A stretch of DNA of 64,000 bases from Verrucomicrobiota bacterium. Lineage in GTDB: Bacteria > Verrucomicrobiota > Verrucomicrobiia > Opitutales > Opitutaceae. The translations under genes and the position numbers were made by a program. Below the pieces are notes generated by a model, which had not been told where the DNA came from, made no database searches, and saw only the letters and a list, made by a program, of their open reading frames with translations. Below, piece after piece: positions 52,403 to 61,357 of this stretch; the stretch's first letter is position 1; each line of letters begins with the position of its first letter. The stretch is from NCBI GenBank assembly GCA_023428905.1, contig JAEYWP010000008.1, positions 62,001-126,000 on the forward strand, in the 5' to 3' direction.

Positions 52403-52886
52403 TCCGAGCAATTGAAGAGATGCCGCCGCGCGCGGCAAGGACGGCGCAGAACCGGCGCCCTCTCCCCTGCTCACCCGAACCGTCCCCTCCAGACATCATG
52501 AAGGCCGCCCCTTCCGAGGCGGCCCGCATGACCTAACACCAAGCAAACCGTAAGAACTACAAACAAGATCGTTCCGAGGAACGATGCTGACTACACGGAG
52601 ATAGACGGGGCTGTTTGAAAAATGCTCAAAATTCCGGCGAGAAATTTTGGGGAGCCGTCCCCAGCACTGCAGCTTGTTCAGCAACTGCTGCTTACGGACT
52701 TTTTTAGGTACGAATGGACACGAAAGGACACGAATTCGGAGAAAAAGCACCTCCTGCCCATGGGCTGAAAAGGGACCGATCACACGCGGTTTATTCGTGT
52801 GAATACGTGTCCATCCGTGGTCGCTCTTTCGGGCCGGACCTGGTCGTGGTCGCCCGTTTGCAAGCTGCTCCCCGAGCAGGGTGGCC
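52403..52886. other. Intergenic region with a degenerate inverted repeat
   Basis: This 484-base gap has no credible gene. GGCCGCC/GGCGGCC (52503-52509, 52518-52524) forms a hairpin. The stretch ACGAATGGACACGAAAGG... (52710-52738) matches the reverse complement of 52792-52820 in 21 of 27 bases. Both are made of CGTGTCCATTCGT-like units. Base composition here is visibly more AT-rich than the genes. Confidence 0.55.
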
Positions 52887-54074
52887 TTAAGGCCGCAGCT
52901 CTTCGTGGACGGTGACGGGGCGTCCGCCGGCGGGGAGCGGGGTGGCCGTCAGGGGATAACGGAAGGTGTGGCCCTCGTAATTGCGGAAGACCACTTCCGT
53001 GTCCGTGACCTTCTCGAGGTAATCCGGATTGATCGGGACCTTGCCGCCGCCGCCGGGTGCGTCGATCACGTATTGAGGAACCGCATACCCAGTGGTGTGC
53101 CCGCGGAGGGCGCGGATGATCTCAATGCCCTTGCGCACATCCACCTTGAAGTGGGAGCCGCCGGTGATGAGGTCCATCTGGTACAGGTAATACGGTCGCA
53201 CCCGCATCCGCAGCAGCCGATGCACGAGCGCCTTCATCACCTCGGCGTCGTCGTTCACCCCGCGCAGCAGCACCGACTGGTTGCCCAGTGGCACACCGGC
53301 GAAGGAGAGGCGCTCGCAGGCATCACGCAGTTCGGCGGTGCACTCCTTCGGATGGTTGACATGGATGCTCATCCAGATCGGGCCGTAGCGCTTCAGGATT
53401 TCGCAGAGTGCGGGGGTGATGCGCTGGGGCAGGAAGACCGGGATGCGCGTGCCGATTCGGATAAACTCCACGTGCTTGATCGCACGCAGCCGGCTCAGCA
53501 GGTGCTCCAGCTTCTTGTCCGACAGCAGCAGCGGATCGCCTCCGGACAGCAGCACGTCCCGGATCTCGGGATGCGCCTCGATGTAACGCAGGCCCTGCTC
53601 GTACTCCGGATGGAAATTGTAGTCCTGGGCGTTGCTGACGAGGCGGCTGCGGGTGCAGTAGCGGCAGTAGGAGGCGCAGCGGTCGGTGACCAGGAAGAGG
53701 ACCCGATCCGGGTAGCGGTGCACCAGGCCGGGGACCGGCGAATGCTCATCCTCGCCGAGCGAATCGAGCATCTCTTCGGTGTGCGTGATGGACTCCCCCT
53801 CGCGCGGGATGACCTGCAACCGGACGGGGCAATTGGGGTCGTCGCGGTCGATCAGGTTGAAAAAATACGGCGTGATTGCCAGCGCCAGCTTGTGACCGGC
53901 GAAGGCAATGCCGCGCCGCTCCTCAGTGGTGAGCGGAATCATGCGCTCGAGCTGGTCGAGCGTGGTGATCCGGTTCTTGAGCTGCCAGGTCCAGTCCTGC
54001 CAGTCCGCCTCAGGGACGTGCTGCCAGTGTCCCTGCCCCTCGAACCACGTGGTGCGATCGTCTTGGTACGGCAT
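52887..54074 (-). CDS. KamA-family radical SAM aminomutase (lysine 2,3-aminomutase-like)
   Basis: This 395-residue enzyme moves an alpha-amino group to the beta carbon using S-adenosylmethionine, an iron-sulfur cluster and pyridoxal phosphate. The cluster motif CASYCRYC (Cys133, Cys137, Cys140) and the SAM-binding SGGDPLLL are clear. The pyridoxal lysine is in PGGGGKVPI (Lys345). The N-terminus (DWTWQLKNRITTLDQL) is that of true lysine or glutamate 2,3-aminomutases, longer than EpmB. Substrate choice cannot be read. No acetyltransferase for the beta-lysine osmolyte route and no lysine fermentation genes lie nearby. It is divergent from carA across about 160 bases. Confidence 0.88.
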   Translation of the reverse strand: MPYQDDRTTWFEGQGHWQHVPEADWQDWTWQLKNRITTLDQLERMIPLTTEERRGIAFAGHKLALAITPYFFNLIDRDDPNCPVRLQVIPREGESITHTEEMLDSLGEDEHSPVPGLVHRYPDRVLFLVTDRCASYCRYCTRSRLVSNAQDYNFHPEYEQGLRYIEAHPEIRDVLLSGGDPLLLSDKKLEHLLSRLRAIKHVEFIRIGTRIPVFLPQRITPALCEILKRYGPIWMSIHVNHPKECTAELRDACERLSFAGVPLGNQSVLLRGVNDDAEVMKALVHRLLRMRVRPYYLYQMDLITGGSHFKVDVRKGIEIIRALRGHTTGYAVPQYVIDAPGGGGKVPINPDYLEKVTDTEVVFRNYEGHTFRYPLTATPLPAGGRPVTVHEELRP

Positions 54075-54232
54075 GTTGAAGAGCGCAAAGGTGGAGCCTC
54101 AGGGGTGGCTGTCAAACGGCGCCCGGGATTCACCGGTACAGCAGCCCGTCTCCCGGGAGCGGCCGGTTGGGTTCCAGATTTTCCAACAAACCACTTGGCA
54201 GGGTTGGGCCTTCGCTTTTTTGTTCGGCTTTA

Positions 54233-55399
54233 ATGTCCACACCCAAGCCAGGAGTTCTCGCACTCGAGGATGGTTCCGTGTTCCACGGGATCGCGTTCGG
54301 TGCCGACGTCACGGTTGCCGGCGAATGCGTCTTCAACACGTCGATGACGGGTTATCAGGAGATCCTCACGGACCCCTCGTATTTTGGTCAGATCGTGACC
54401 ATGACCGCGGTCCAGATCGGCAACTACGGGGTCAATGACGAGGACACAGAGGCCACGATCCCGAAGTGCTCCGGTTTTGTCGTGCGCGAGCTCTCCCCGG
54501 TGGTGAGCAACTGGCGCAGCACCACCAGCCTGGATGCCTACCTCAAGAAGTACGGCATCCCCGGCATCAGCGAAATCGACACCCGTGCACTGACCAAGAA
54601 GCTCCGTGTGGATGGGGCAATGCGCGCCTGCCTCAGCACGTTGCCGCTCTCGGACGAGGAAGCGGTGGCGCGGGCCCGCAACTGGCGGCAAATGGAAGGG
54701 GCGGATTACGTCAAGGACGTGACCAGCAAGGCGGCATTCCTCTGGGATACCAACGCGGTCACCAATCAGCCCTATTTCCCGGTGGGAACGACAATGAACG
54801 CCCCCGGCGTCCCGGCAAAGCGCTTCAAGGTCGCCGCCTACGATTTCGGCGCCAAACACTCGATCTTCCGCAAGCTCGCCTTGCACGGCTTTGAACCCCA
54901 CGTGATCCCGGCCGGCGCCACCGCCGCGCAGGTCCGTGAGCTGAAGCCTGACGCCGTGTTCCTCTCCAACGGGCCCGGCGACCCGGCGGCCCTCCCGTAT
55001 ATCCATAAGACGGTAACGGAACTGCTTCCCGAATTCCCGATGTTCGGCATCTGCCTGGGGCACCAGATGGTCACACACGCCCTGGGCGGCTCGACCTTCA
55101 AGCTGAAGTTCGGCCATCGTGGCGGCAATCAGCCGGTGAAAAACCTGGAGACAGGCCGCGTGTCGATCACCGCGCAGAACCACGGCTTTGCCACCGATCC
55201 GAAATCGATCGAGAACCGCGGGGCAATGGTCACGGAGATCAATCTGAACGATGGCACGGTCGAGGGTCTCCGGCACAAGGAGTTGCCCGTGTTCTCCGTA
55301 CAGTACCATCCCGAGGCGGCACCGGGACCGAACGACGCCGATCCGCTCTTTGTCGATTTCTACAAGATGGTCGAAGCCCGCAAAGCCGGCAAAATCTGA
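54233..55399 (+). CDS. carA: Carbamoyl-phosphate synthase, small (glutaminase) subunit
   Basis: This 388-residue amidotransferase supplies ammonia from glutamine to CarB for carbamoyl phosphate, used in pyrimidine and arginine synthesis. The N-terminal domain (residues 5-150) has the family start LALEDGSVFHGIAFG and TSMTGYQEILTDPSY. The class I glutaminase domain follows (about 195-385), with the nucleophile in GICLGHQ (Cys274) and the rest of the triad in QYHPEA (His359, Glu361). The ATG at 54233 is chosen because the family N-terminus begins there. carB is not adjacent. A textbook terminator follows. Confidence 0.96.
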   Translation: MSTPKPGVLALEDGSVFHGIAFGADVTVAGECVFNTSMTGYQEILTDPSYFGQIVTMTAVQIGNYGVNDEDTEATIPKCSGFVVRELSPVVSNWRSTTSLDAYLKKYGIPGISEIDTRALTKKLRVDGAMRACLSTLPLSDEEAVARARNWRQMEGADYVKDVTSKAAFLWDTNAVTNQPYFPVGTTMNAPGVPAKRFKVAAYDFGAKHSIFRKLALHGFEPHVIPAGATAAQVRELKPDAVFLSNGPGDPAALPYIHKTVTELLPEFPMFGICLGHQMVTHALGGSTFKLKFGHRGGNQPVKNLETGRVSITAQNHGFATDPKSIENRGAMVTEINLNDGTVEGLRHKELPVFSVQYHPEAAPGPNDADPLFVDFYKMVEARKAGKI

Positions 55400-55429
55400 G
55401 CGCACTCACCGCGCTGCGTCCCTCCTTTC

Positions 55430-55457
55430 GCCCGGGCCATGGCCCGGGCTTTTTTTT
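55430..55457 (+). terminator. Intrinsic terminator of carA
   Basis: GCCCGGGCCATGGCCCGGGC is a perfect 20-base palindrome (55430-55449), followed directly by eight T. Confidence 0.97.
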
Positions 55458-55523
55458 GCGTCCGTGCCAAAGAAAACGCGCCGGGGCTTTGCAGCACCCG
55501 GCGCGGTGAAATCAGACTCTCCT

Positions 55524-55559
55524 TTCACACCGGTGCCCGACGGGGTCGACCGGTGTGAA
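55524..55559 (-). terminator. Hairpin at the 3' end of the large TonB receptor gene
   Basis: TTCACACCGG (55524-55533) and CCGGTGTGAA (55550-55559) form a perfect 10-bp stem with a 16-base loop, 12 bases past the receptor stop on the minus strand. No U-run follows, so it may be a stability element. Confidence 0.5.
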
Positions 55560-55570
55560 GGGCGGCGTTT

Positions 55571-58500
55571 TTAGAACGAGAAGGTGTTCGTGATCTGCCA
55601 GCTCGTGAGCTCCGGGATGCGATAGGCAGCCGGGGTGCCATCGGGCTGGGTCGAGATCGGGATCAGCTTCTTCTCGGCGAAGATATCGCGAACGTTCAGC
55701 TGGATGCGCCAGTCGATCTTGTCGGTCAGCTTGCGGCCGTAACCGACCCAGAGGTCGACGTGATTCTCCGTCGGCCCGCGGTACGGGTTGGCGACGTCGT
55801 AGACGTATTCGGTCGCGCCCGTGGCCGGGTTGACCTGCGAACGGATCGGGAACCCGATGATCTGGCGATCTTCCCAGCGGTAGGCGCCACCGATGTTCAC
55901 GTTCTTAAGGAAGCCGTAATCGAAGGTGTAGCCGGTCACCAGGTTGGCGCGCCACGGGCGGAGTTCCGCCACATTGCGCCCTTCCATCAGCTTGAGCAGC
56001 TTGTACTGCGAGCCGACGTTCTGGTCCCAGAACGTGCGCATGGTGGTGGAATCACCCGCCCACCAGAGACGCAGATCGCCCGCCGGCCCCGTGGCCAGGG
56101 TTTCGACCGCCTCGATCCATTCCTTCAACGCGCCGCCGATGTTGTTCTGGGTCGCCTTCGTCTTGGAGACGTTGAGGGCGATGTTCCAATTGTTGGTCGG
56201 ACGGGCCATCAGTTCGAACTCGATACCCTTCGACGTGGTGTCGGAGGTGGCGGCGATGCCCGCCGGCGTGTTTGCGGTGGCGGGGGTCTCCTTCTGTAGG
56301 TTGCCCGCGAAGCCCCAGCCATCGACGAACTTCTTGAACGTCGGGTTGTTGGCATAGGCCTCGAAGACGGCGGCGCTGCCGGCGTCAAACTGGGCCTGAG
56401 TGGCGGTGCCATTGGTGTTGGTGGCGGACCACTTCCAGTCGTTGGCCGGATCCTTCTCCTTCACGCGAACGGCGTTCTGCATGAGGATGGTGGACCACTG
56501 CGCCACGCGCCAGAACTCGAAGCCGCGGAGGCGGTCGTTTTCCACGTTGGTCTCGTACCAGTTGACCTTCAGGCTCAGGCGCTCGTCCAGGACGGACACC
56601 ACAAAGCCGTAGTCCTTGGTTTCGCCAGAGGGATTGGCGAGGGCGTTGCCGAACATGTCGACCTCGCCGGGCATCGGCTGGAAGTTCTCGGACTTGTTGA
56701 TGAAGAGCGAGAGGGTCGAGCCGAACGGAAGCTTCTCGCGGATGAAGGATGGCGTGTGCGCGACGACGCTGTAGCTGACGGACTCGCCCGACGATGCGTT
56801 GGAGTCGTTGTAGGTCCACGCCTTCGACCCATCGATCTGCTTGGCCGCGTTGAGGGGAGCCTCGCGATTGCCACCGCGGTACTCGTCCTTACGCCAGCCG
56901 ATCACCGGGACGATGGTCTCGTCGAACCAGTACGACTGCCAGACAAACGCCTGCGACTGCACGTCGCGGTAGGCCTTGTTGCCCTGGCGGTAAAGCTGGT
57001 CGATGTCGCCATTGTCATAGGCGAGGAACGGAGCGACGTTGTAGGTGCCCCAGCCGTAGTAGTTCTCGGGATTGTCCGCCTGGATCGCGCCCTCGCGGGT
57101 CGGGGGCGGAGTCCAGGGAGCCGCCGGGTCGACGTAGTTCGCATCGGCCGGGTTGGTCGAGCGGGCCCACCGCGAGTTGTAGCGGTAGATTGAATTCGTC
57201 GAGACCGGGTTCTGCCGGGTCGTGATACCGCCGATGGTGGCGGAGGAGGCGGAACGCAGATCCCCGCTCAGGTAGGAGATCCGCGTCACGTTCCGCTCGT
57301 TGGAGTCGAGGGTGTACCACTTGCTCGCGTCCGGACCGGCGGCGTCGAGCACGTACGACTGCGGCATCGCGTAGAGGCTGAAGGTCCGGGATTCGGACTT
57401 CTTCTCTTCCTCCGCGTACATGCCGGTGAAGACATGGCGGCCGAGGATGCGGGTCAGCAGGTTGCGGCCCCAGACATCCGCGGTGCGGAGGTCGGCAAAC
57501 GCGGTGACGCGCTTGGCCTCGGTCTCGGAGTTGTAGGTGTTGCCGCTGTTGTTCGACTGGACGAAGGCCTGGCCCACGTAGGGGTTCGGCGTGCCGTCGA
57601 GGTAGTGGGAGTTGATGTCGACGTAGATGACCTGGTCGACGCCGTTGGTCTGGCCATCGCGGTACTTCTGCTTGTCGTACACCGCCTCGATACCGACGCG
57701 GTTGTTCAGGAAGGTCTGCGAGAGCGACACATTGGCCGCCTCGAAGCCGCGCCACTCCCGCTTGTTCGGGCCGTCGAGCAAGGTGTTGTAGAAGTCAAAG
57801 AGACCCACGCCGGAATCGCCCAGGCGCACATCCTTGTAGGCATTGAGCGAAGCGTAGGGCGAACCCAGCTTCGTCATGTAATCGGCGTAGGTCGAGACGC
57901 CGACCGGGCGCGCGAACGGTTCGCCGGCGATGCCGCCATCGACGGTGCCGTCGGCCGTCAGGCCCCACCCGCCGGTGGTCTCGATCGTCCGGAAGGCGTT
58001 CTGCTCCGCCGAGCCGTAGTTGAAGATCGAGAGCACATTCCCGTAAACGTTGCCGTAGGCGCCGATCAGCGGGTTGTAGTTCGGGTTCGGGGTGCCATCG
58101 CGCAGATTCACGCTGGTGACGCCGGTGCCGTCGACCGCCCAGGCCTGGCGCGGATCAAAGGTCTGCTTGTTCAGCGTGGTCAGCCAGGGCGTGATCTGGT
58201 CGCCCGGGGTCAGGCTGCGCGGGCGGTTCGAGTGGATCGAGCCGTCCTCGTAGTTGACACGGAACGACGTCGCCATGCCGTTCTTCTTCAGGAAGGCCGG
58301 GTCGTAACGCAGCGCCGCGTAGATGCGGTCGTCGTGATTGAAGGCGGGATCCTGGCGATAGTTGGTGCGATCGGCGAGAGCGGCCACGCGCAGGGCGAGT
58401 TCGTTCTTGAGCAGCACCTTGTTCAGGTTCATCGAACCGCGGACGCTGCCCTCATTGTCGAAGCGCACCTCCACTTTGTTCGAGTCCCGGAAGCTCGCCT

Positions 58501-59074
58501 GGTCGAGGCTCGAGTTGATGATACCGGCAGGGCTGCCCATGCCGAAGAGGATGGCATTGGGTCCGCGCTGCAGGTCGACGCGGCCGACGTTGTAGCTGTC
58601 CCACGGGATCTCGGTGAGGAAGAAATCGCGGGTGTTGTCGGCGGCGGTGAGGCCGCGGACACGCGTGTTGCCGTTGGGGCGGACGAGGCGGTCGCCCTCA
58701 CCGAGCTGGCGGCCATCGCCGACGCCGCTGAAGTTGCCCTGGGAGCCACCGACTTCGGTGCCCGCGGTGTAAACGAGGAGCTGCTCGCTGCTCGTGGCGC
58801 CCGTGTCCTGGAGGAACTGGCTGGTCACGACCGAGATCGAGGAGCCGACGTCCTTCAGGTCGGTGCGGAGACGTGTGCCGGCGAGGGTGGAGGTCGCCTG
58901 GTAGCTGCCCACGTCCTCCGTCGCGCTGATCACAAACGGGGACAGGACAATGGCCTCGTCCTCCGCGTCCAGGGAAGGCTCGGCCGCGGGGGCCGTCTGG
59001 CCAAACGCCTGGGGCGCCGCCATCGACAACAATGCAGCCAGCACGGAGCCGGCTGTCTTCTGAGTGTAGTTCAT
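55571..59074 (-). CDS. Large TonB-dependent outer-membrane receptor, Opitutaceae type
   Basis: This 1167-residue protein begins with a signal (AGSVLAALLSMAAPQAFGQ, residues 8-26). An acidic segment and the TonB-box-like stretch EDEAIVLSPFVISA (about 41-54) come next. The plug follows (GSYQATSTLAGTRLRTDLKD, VGRVDLQRGPNAILFGMG). A very long barrel ends in an aromatic TNTFSF. This N-terminal wording is typical of the many big receptors in Opitutaceae, which take up polysaccharide pieces or other large ligands. The ATG at 59074 begins the signal. Its ligand is unknown. A GPH symporter and an epimerase-like gene on the same strand upstream hint at a sugar. Confidence 0.93.
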   Translation of the reverse strand: MNYTQKTAGSVLAALLSMAAPQAFGQTAPAAEPSLDAEDEAIVLSPFVISATEDVGSYQATSTLAGTRLRTDLKDVGSSISVVTSQFLQDTGATSSEQLLVYTAGTEVGGSQGNFSGVGDGRQLGEGDRLVRPNGNTRVRGLTAADNTRDFFLTEIPWDSYNVGRVDLQRGPNAILFGMGSPAGIINSSLDQASFRDSNKVEVRFDNEGSVRGSMNLNKVLLKNELALRVAALADRTNYRQDPAFNHDDRIYAALRYDPAFLKKNGMATSFRVNYEDGSIHSNRPRSLTPGDQITPWLTTLNKQTFDPRQAWAVDGTGVTSVNLRDGTPNPNYNPLIGAYGNVYGNVLSIFNYGSAEQNAFRTIETTGGWGLTADGTVDGGIAGEPFARPVGVSTYADYMTKLGSPYASLNAYKDVRLGDSGVGLFDFYNTLLDGPNKREWRGFEAANVSLSQTFLNNRVGIEAVYDKQKYRDGQTNGVDQVIYVDINSHYLDGTPNPYVGQAFVQSNNSGNTYNSETEAKRVTAFADLRTADVWGRNLLTRILGRHVFTGMYAEEEKKSESRTFSLYAMPQSYVLDAAGPDASKWYTLDSNERNVTRISYLSGDLRSASSATIGGITTRQNPVSTNSIYRYNSRWARSTNPADANYVDPAAPWTPPPTREGAIQADNPENYYGWGTYNVAPFLAYDNGDIDQLYRQGNKAYRDVQSQAFVWQSYWFDETIVPVIGWRKDEYRGGNREAPLNAAKQIDGSKAWTYNDSNASSGESVSYSVVAHTPSFIREKLPFGSTLSLFINKSENFQPMPGEVDMFGNALANPSGETKDYGFVVSVLDERLSLKVNWYETNVENDRLRGFEFWRVAQWSTILMQNAVRVKEKDPANDWKWSATNTNGTATQAQFDAGSAAVFEAYANNPTFKKFVDGWGFAGNLQKETPATANTPAGIAATSDTTSKGIEFELMARPTNNWNIALNVSKTKATQNNIGGALKEWIEAVETLATGPAGDLRLWWAGDSTTMRTFWDQNVGSQYKLLKLMEGRNVAELRPWRANLVTGYTFDYGFLKNVNIGGAYRWEDRQIIGFPIRSQVNPATGATEYVYDVANPYRGPTENHVDLWVGYGRKLTDKIDWRIQLNVRDIFAEKKLIPISTQPDGTPAAYRIPELTSWQITNTFSF

Positions 59075-59724
59075 AGGGTTCTTGGTTTTCTCTCTGCTGG
59101 AAAAAGGACGGCGCCGGGGCAGAAAACGCAGGGCTGGGCACATCCCGCCGGGTGCCCTGACGCTCCCGCCCCAAGGGCCGGCCACCTCACCGTTTTCCGA
59201 AACACAGGCCTCGCGCCCCACGGGGGCCGCCAAGTCCGTTGAGAACATTTCTCGGGTTAAAAACGGTGCGCATCACGCGGGTATAACGGCCGCCGGCACG
59301 CAAAATTAAGCGCGCACGGTTCACAATCGGTTGATGCGCCTCCTTAGGATTGCCTCTGTCGATCGGGATAAGGAAGCGTAACTTTTTACATTCCCTAGCG
59401 AGAATGCTCGCCCACAGTTGAGACGTTAGAGTAAACTATGAGCACTTACGTCCGGCGGCGTCTTACGGAGATTCTTTCCACACTCATTAAGTTTCTTTGC
59501 CGAAGCGTGGGCTCGCATCCGCGCGGGCAGGCAGGCGCCGCCGGCACGCGGCCGGTCTTCGGTCGTACGCAAGAAGCGGTCGGGGGTGAGATTAACGCCA
59601 CGCCGGGCCCGACGGGTTCCCTTTGAGGGGCAGTGGGCGGGCGCGCTCAAGCCACGCACCGCCCGTGCCGAGACGGTGTGCGCGTGAAAGACGAAGAAGC
59701 GGTGGCCGACGGACGGTCCCGGGC
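59075..59724. other. Long region upstream of the TonB receptor, no gene seen
   Basis: These 650 bases lie between two minus-strand genes. GAGAACATTTCTC (59241-59253) is a palindrome with 5-bp arms about 167 bases before the receptor start and could be an operator. GCGAG-AATG-CTCGC (59396-59409) can form a small hairpin. AT content rises around 59300-59450, as expected for a promoter. Small open frames here lack ribosome-binding sites and any recognisable family. Confidence 0.4.
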
Positions 59725-61128
59725 TCAGCCCTTGGCCTCGGCGTCGCGCGCCGAGACGATGTGCCGCTTGATCTCCTCCTCCAGCTTGGGAGTGAGGTTG
59801 TAGGCGAAACTGATCGCGACCGCGACGAGGGTCAGACCCGCGGGGATGGTGCTCATCATGTGGCGAATTCCCGTCAGCGCGGTTTCGCTCTGCGCCTGGT
59901 TGGCGACAAAGCCGACGCCGCCAAGAAGGAAGCCAAAGACGCCGCCACCCACCGCCCAGCCCACCTTCTGGGAAAAGGTCGCGGCGGAAAAGACCAGCCC
60001 CGTGGCGCGGCGCCCAAACTTCCACTGCCCGTAGTCCGCGGTGTCCGCGTACATCGACCAGATCAGCGGCATCATGGCGGCGTTGCAGACCGACATCGCC
60101 AGCTGGGTGGCAAAGAGCAGGAGCGACTTGGAGAAGACGTAGCCCTTGATGGTGAAGACCTCGCTCGGCTCCACGAAATAGGTCAGGGCCATCATCACGC
60201 CGCAGAAAAGACTGAGGGCGATGAAGGTGCGGCGCTTGTCCCCGCGGAAAAGGCGGGTGATGGACGGGGTGAGCAGCGCGCCCAGGACAGAGAAGGCCTG
60301 ACCGATGACCATGAAGCTCGCGGCCGCGGTCTCACTGCCCATGTAATACTTGAAGTAATACACGATCGAGTTGTTGCGGACCGACACGTAGATCAGGGTC
60401 GCGAGGCCCATGCAGCACAGCACGATCCAGGGGCGGTTGCGCGAGAGGTCGGAGAAGTCCTCCTTGACCGAACTCTGCACCTTTGGGGGGCTGACGCGTT
60501 CCTTGGTCGTGACGAAGGTCGTGAAGAAAAGCAGGCCCGCCAGGACGGCATAGACGCCGACGGCCATGGGATAACCGACCTGGGTGTTCCCCTTGCCGAA
60601 AAACTCCACGAGGTAGAGCAGGCTGCCGCTGACGATGATGTTGCCGCCGAAGGCGCCGACAAAGCGGAAGGACGCGAGGGTCGTGCGGTCGTGCGAACTC
60701 GGGGAGATGACGCCGAGAAGCGAACCGTAGGGGACGTTGACCAGCGAATACACGATCATCACCAGGTTATAGGTAAGGCAGGCGTAGATCAGCTTGCCGG
60801 TAGGTCCGAGGTCGGGGGTGATGAAAACCAGAACGCCGCTGACACCGAAGGGAATGATGCCCCAGAGCAGCCACGGCCGGAACTTGCCCCAACGCGACTT
60901 GGTGCGGTCCGCGATAAGACCCATCATCGGATCGATAAACCCGTCGGCGATGCGCGACACCATCAGCATCGTACCCGCCACCGCCGGAGCTAGGCCGAAT
61001 GTGTCGGTGTAGAAAATCATGAGGAACACCGAGAAGGTCTGCCAGTAGAGGCAGGACGCAGTGTCGCCGACTGCGTAACCAATCTTCTCCTTCCAGGAGA
61101 TCACAGAATCCGAGGGCTTGTTGTTCAT
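59725..61128 (-). CDS. GPH-family (MFS) sugar symporter
   Basis: This 467-residue inner-membrane protein has about twelve hydrophobic segments. The start WKEKIGYAVGDTASCLYWQTF and the loop GFIDPMMGLIADRTKSRWGK (about residues 60-80) are the clear signature of glycoside-pentoside-hexuronide:cation symporters. DYGQWKFGRRATGLVFS late in the protein supports it. It is only distantly similar to the symporter near 20.6 kb. It imports a glycoside or hexuronide with sodium or protons. It lies between an epimerase-like gene upstream and a large TonB receptor downstream on the same strand, with gaps of 229 and 650 bases, so each may have its own promoter. Confidence 0.9.
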   Translation of the reverse strand: MNNKPSDSVISWKEKIGYAVGDTASCLYWQTFSVFLMIFYTDTFGLAPAVAGTMLMVSRIADGFIDPMMGLIADRTKSRWGKFRPWLLWGIIPFGVSGVLVFITPDLGPTGKLIYACLTYNLVMIVYSLVNVPYGSLLGVISPSSHDRTTLASFRFVGAFGGNIIVSGSLLYLVEFFGKGNTQVGYPMAVGVYAVLAGLLFFTTFVTTKERVSPPKVQSSVKEDFSDLSRNRPWIVLCCMGLATLIYVSVRNNSIVYYFKYYMGSETAAASFMVIGQAFSVLGALLTPSITRLFRGDKRRTFIALSLFCGVMMALTYFVEPSEVFTIKGYVFSKSLLLFATQLAMSVCNAAMMPLIWSMYADTADYGQWKFGRRATGLVFSAATFSQKVGWAVGGGVFGFLLGGVGFVANQAQSETALTGIRHMMSTIPAGLTLVAVAISFAYNLTPKLEEEIKRHIVSARDAEAKG

Positions 61129-61357
61129 CCGGGGGGGCCTGGGCACCGGAAGGCACCACCGCGCACGCGACTCGGGTTGAGTGGCGGTCGGAGCGGAGTT
61201 CAGCCCGGCCAATGCACAAGGGGGACCCAACCGTACACAGCCGCTTTTCTGCCAGTCAAGGCGCCCGCCGTTCGAAGGTCAGAATTGCCTTACACTGCTT
61301 TGCTTCAGAAATGAGACTGTTGGCGTATCCGGTTCCAACCGCTCCGGTGCCGACGTT

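Noticed and set aside
52496..52783. Minus-strand 95-codon frame
   Set aside because: It spans the degenerate repeats, has unlike composition, no ribosome-binding site and no similarity.
51809..52820. Insertion sequence around the pRiA4b ORF-3-like gene
   Set aside because: No transposase, no matching terminal repeats around the gene and no target duplication. The nearby inverted repeat lies wholly to one side.
54075..54232. Riboswitch in the kamA-carA divergent region
   Set aside because: Several GC hairpins can be drawn, but none matches the conserved core of lysine, glycine or SAM riboswitches as I know them.
57434..59242. Plus-strand open frame of 602 codons
   Set aside because: Antisense of the 1167-residue receptor, same composition bias.
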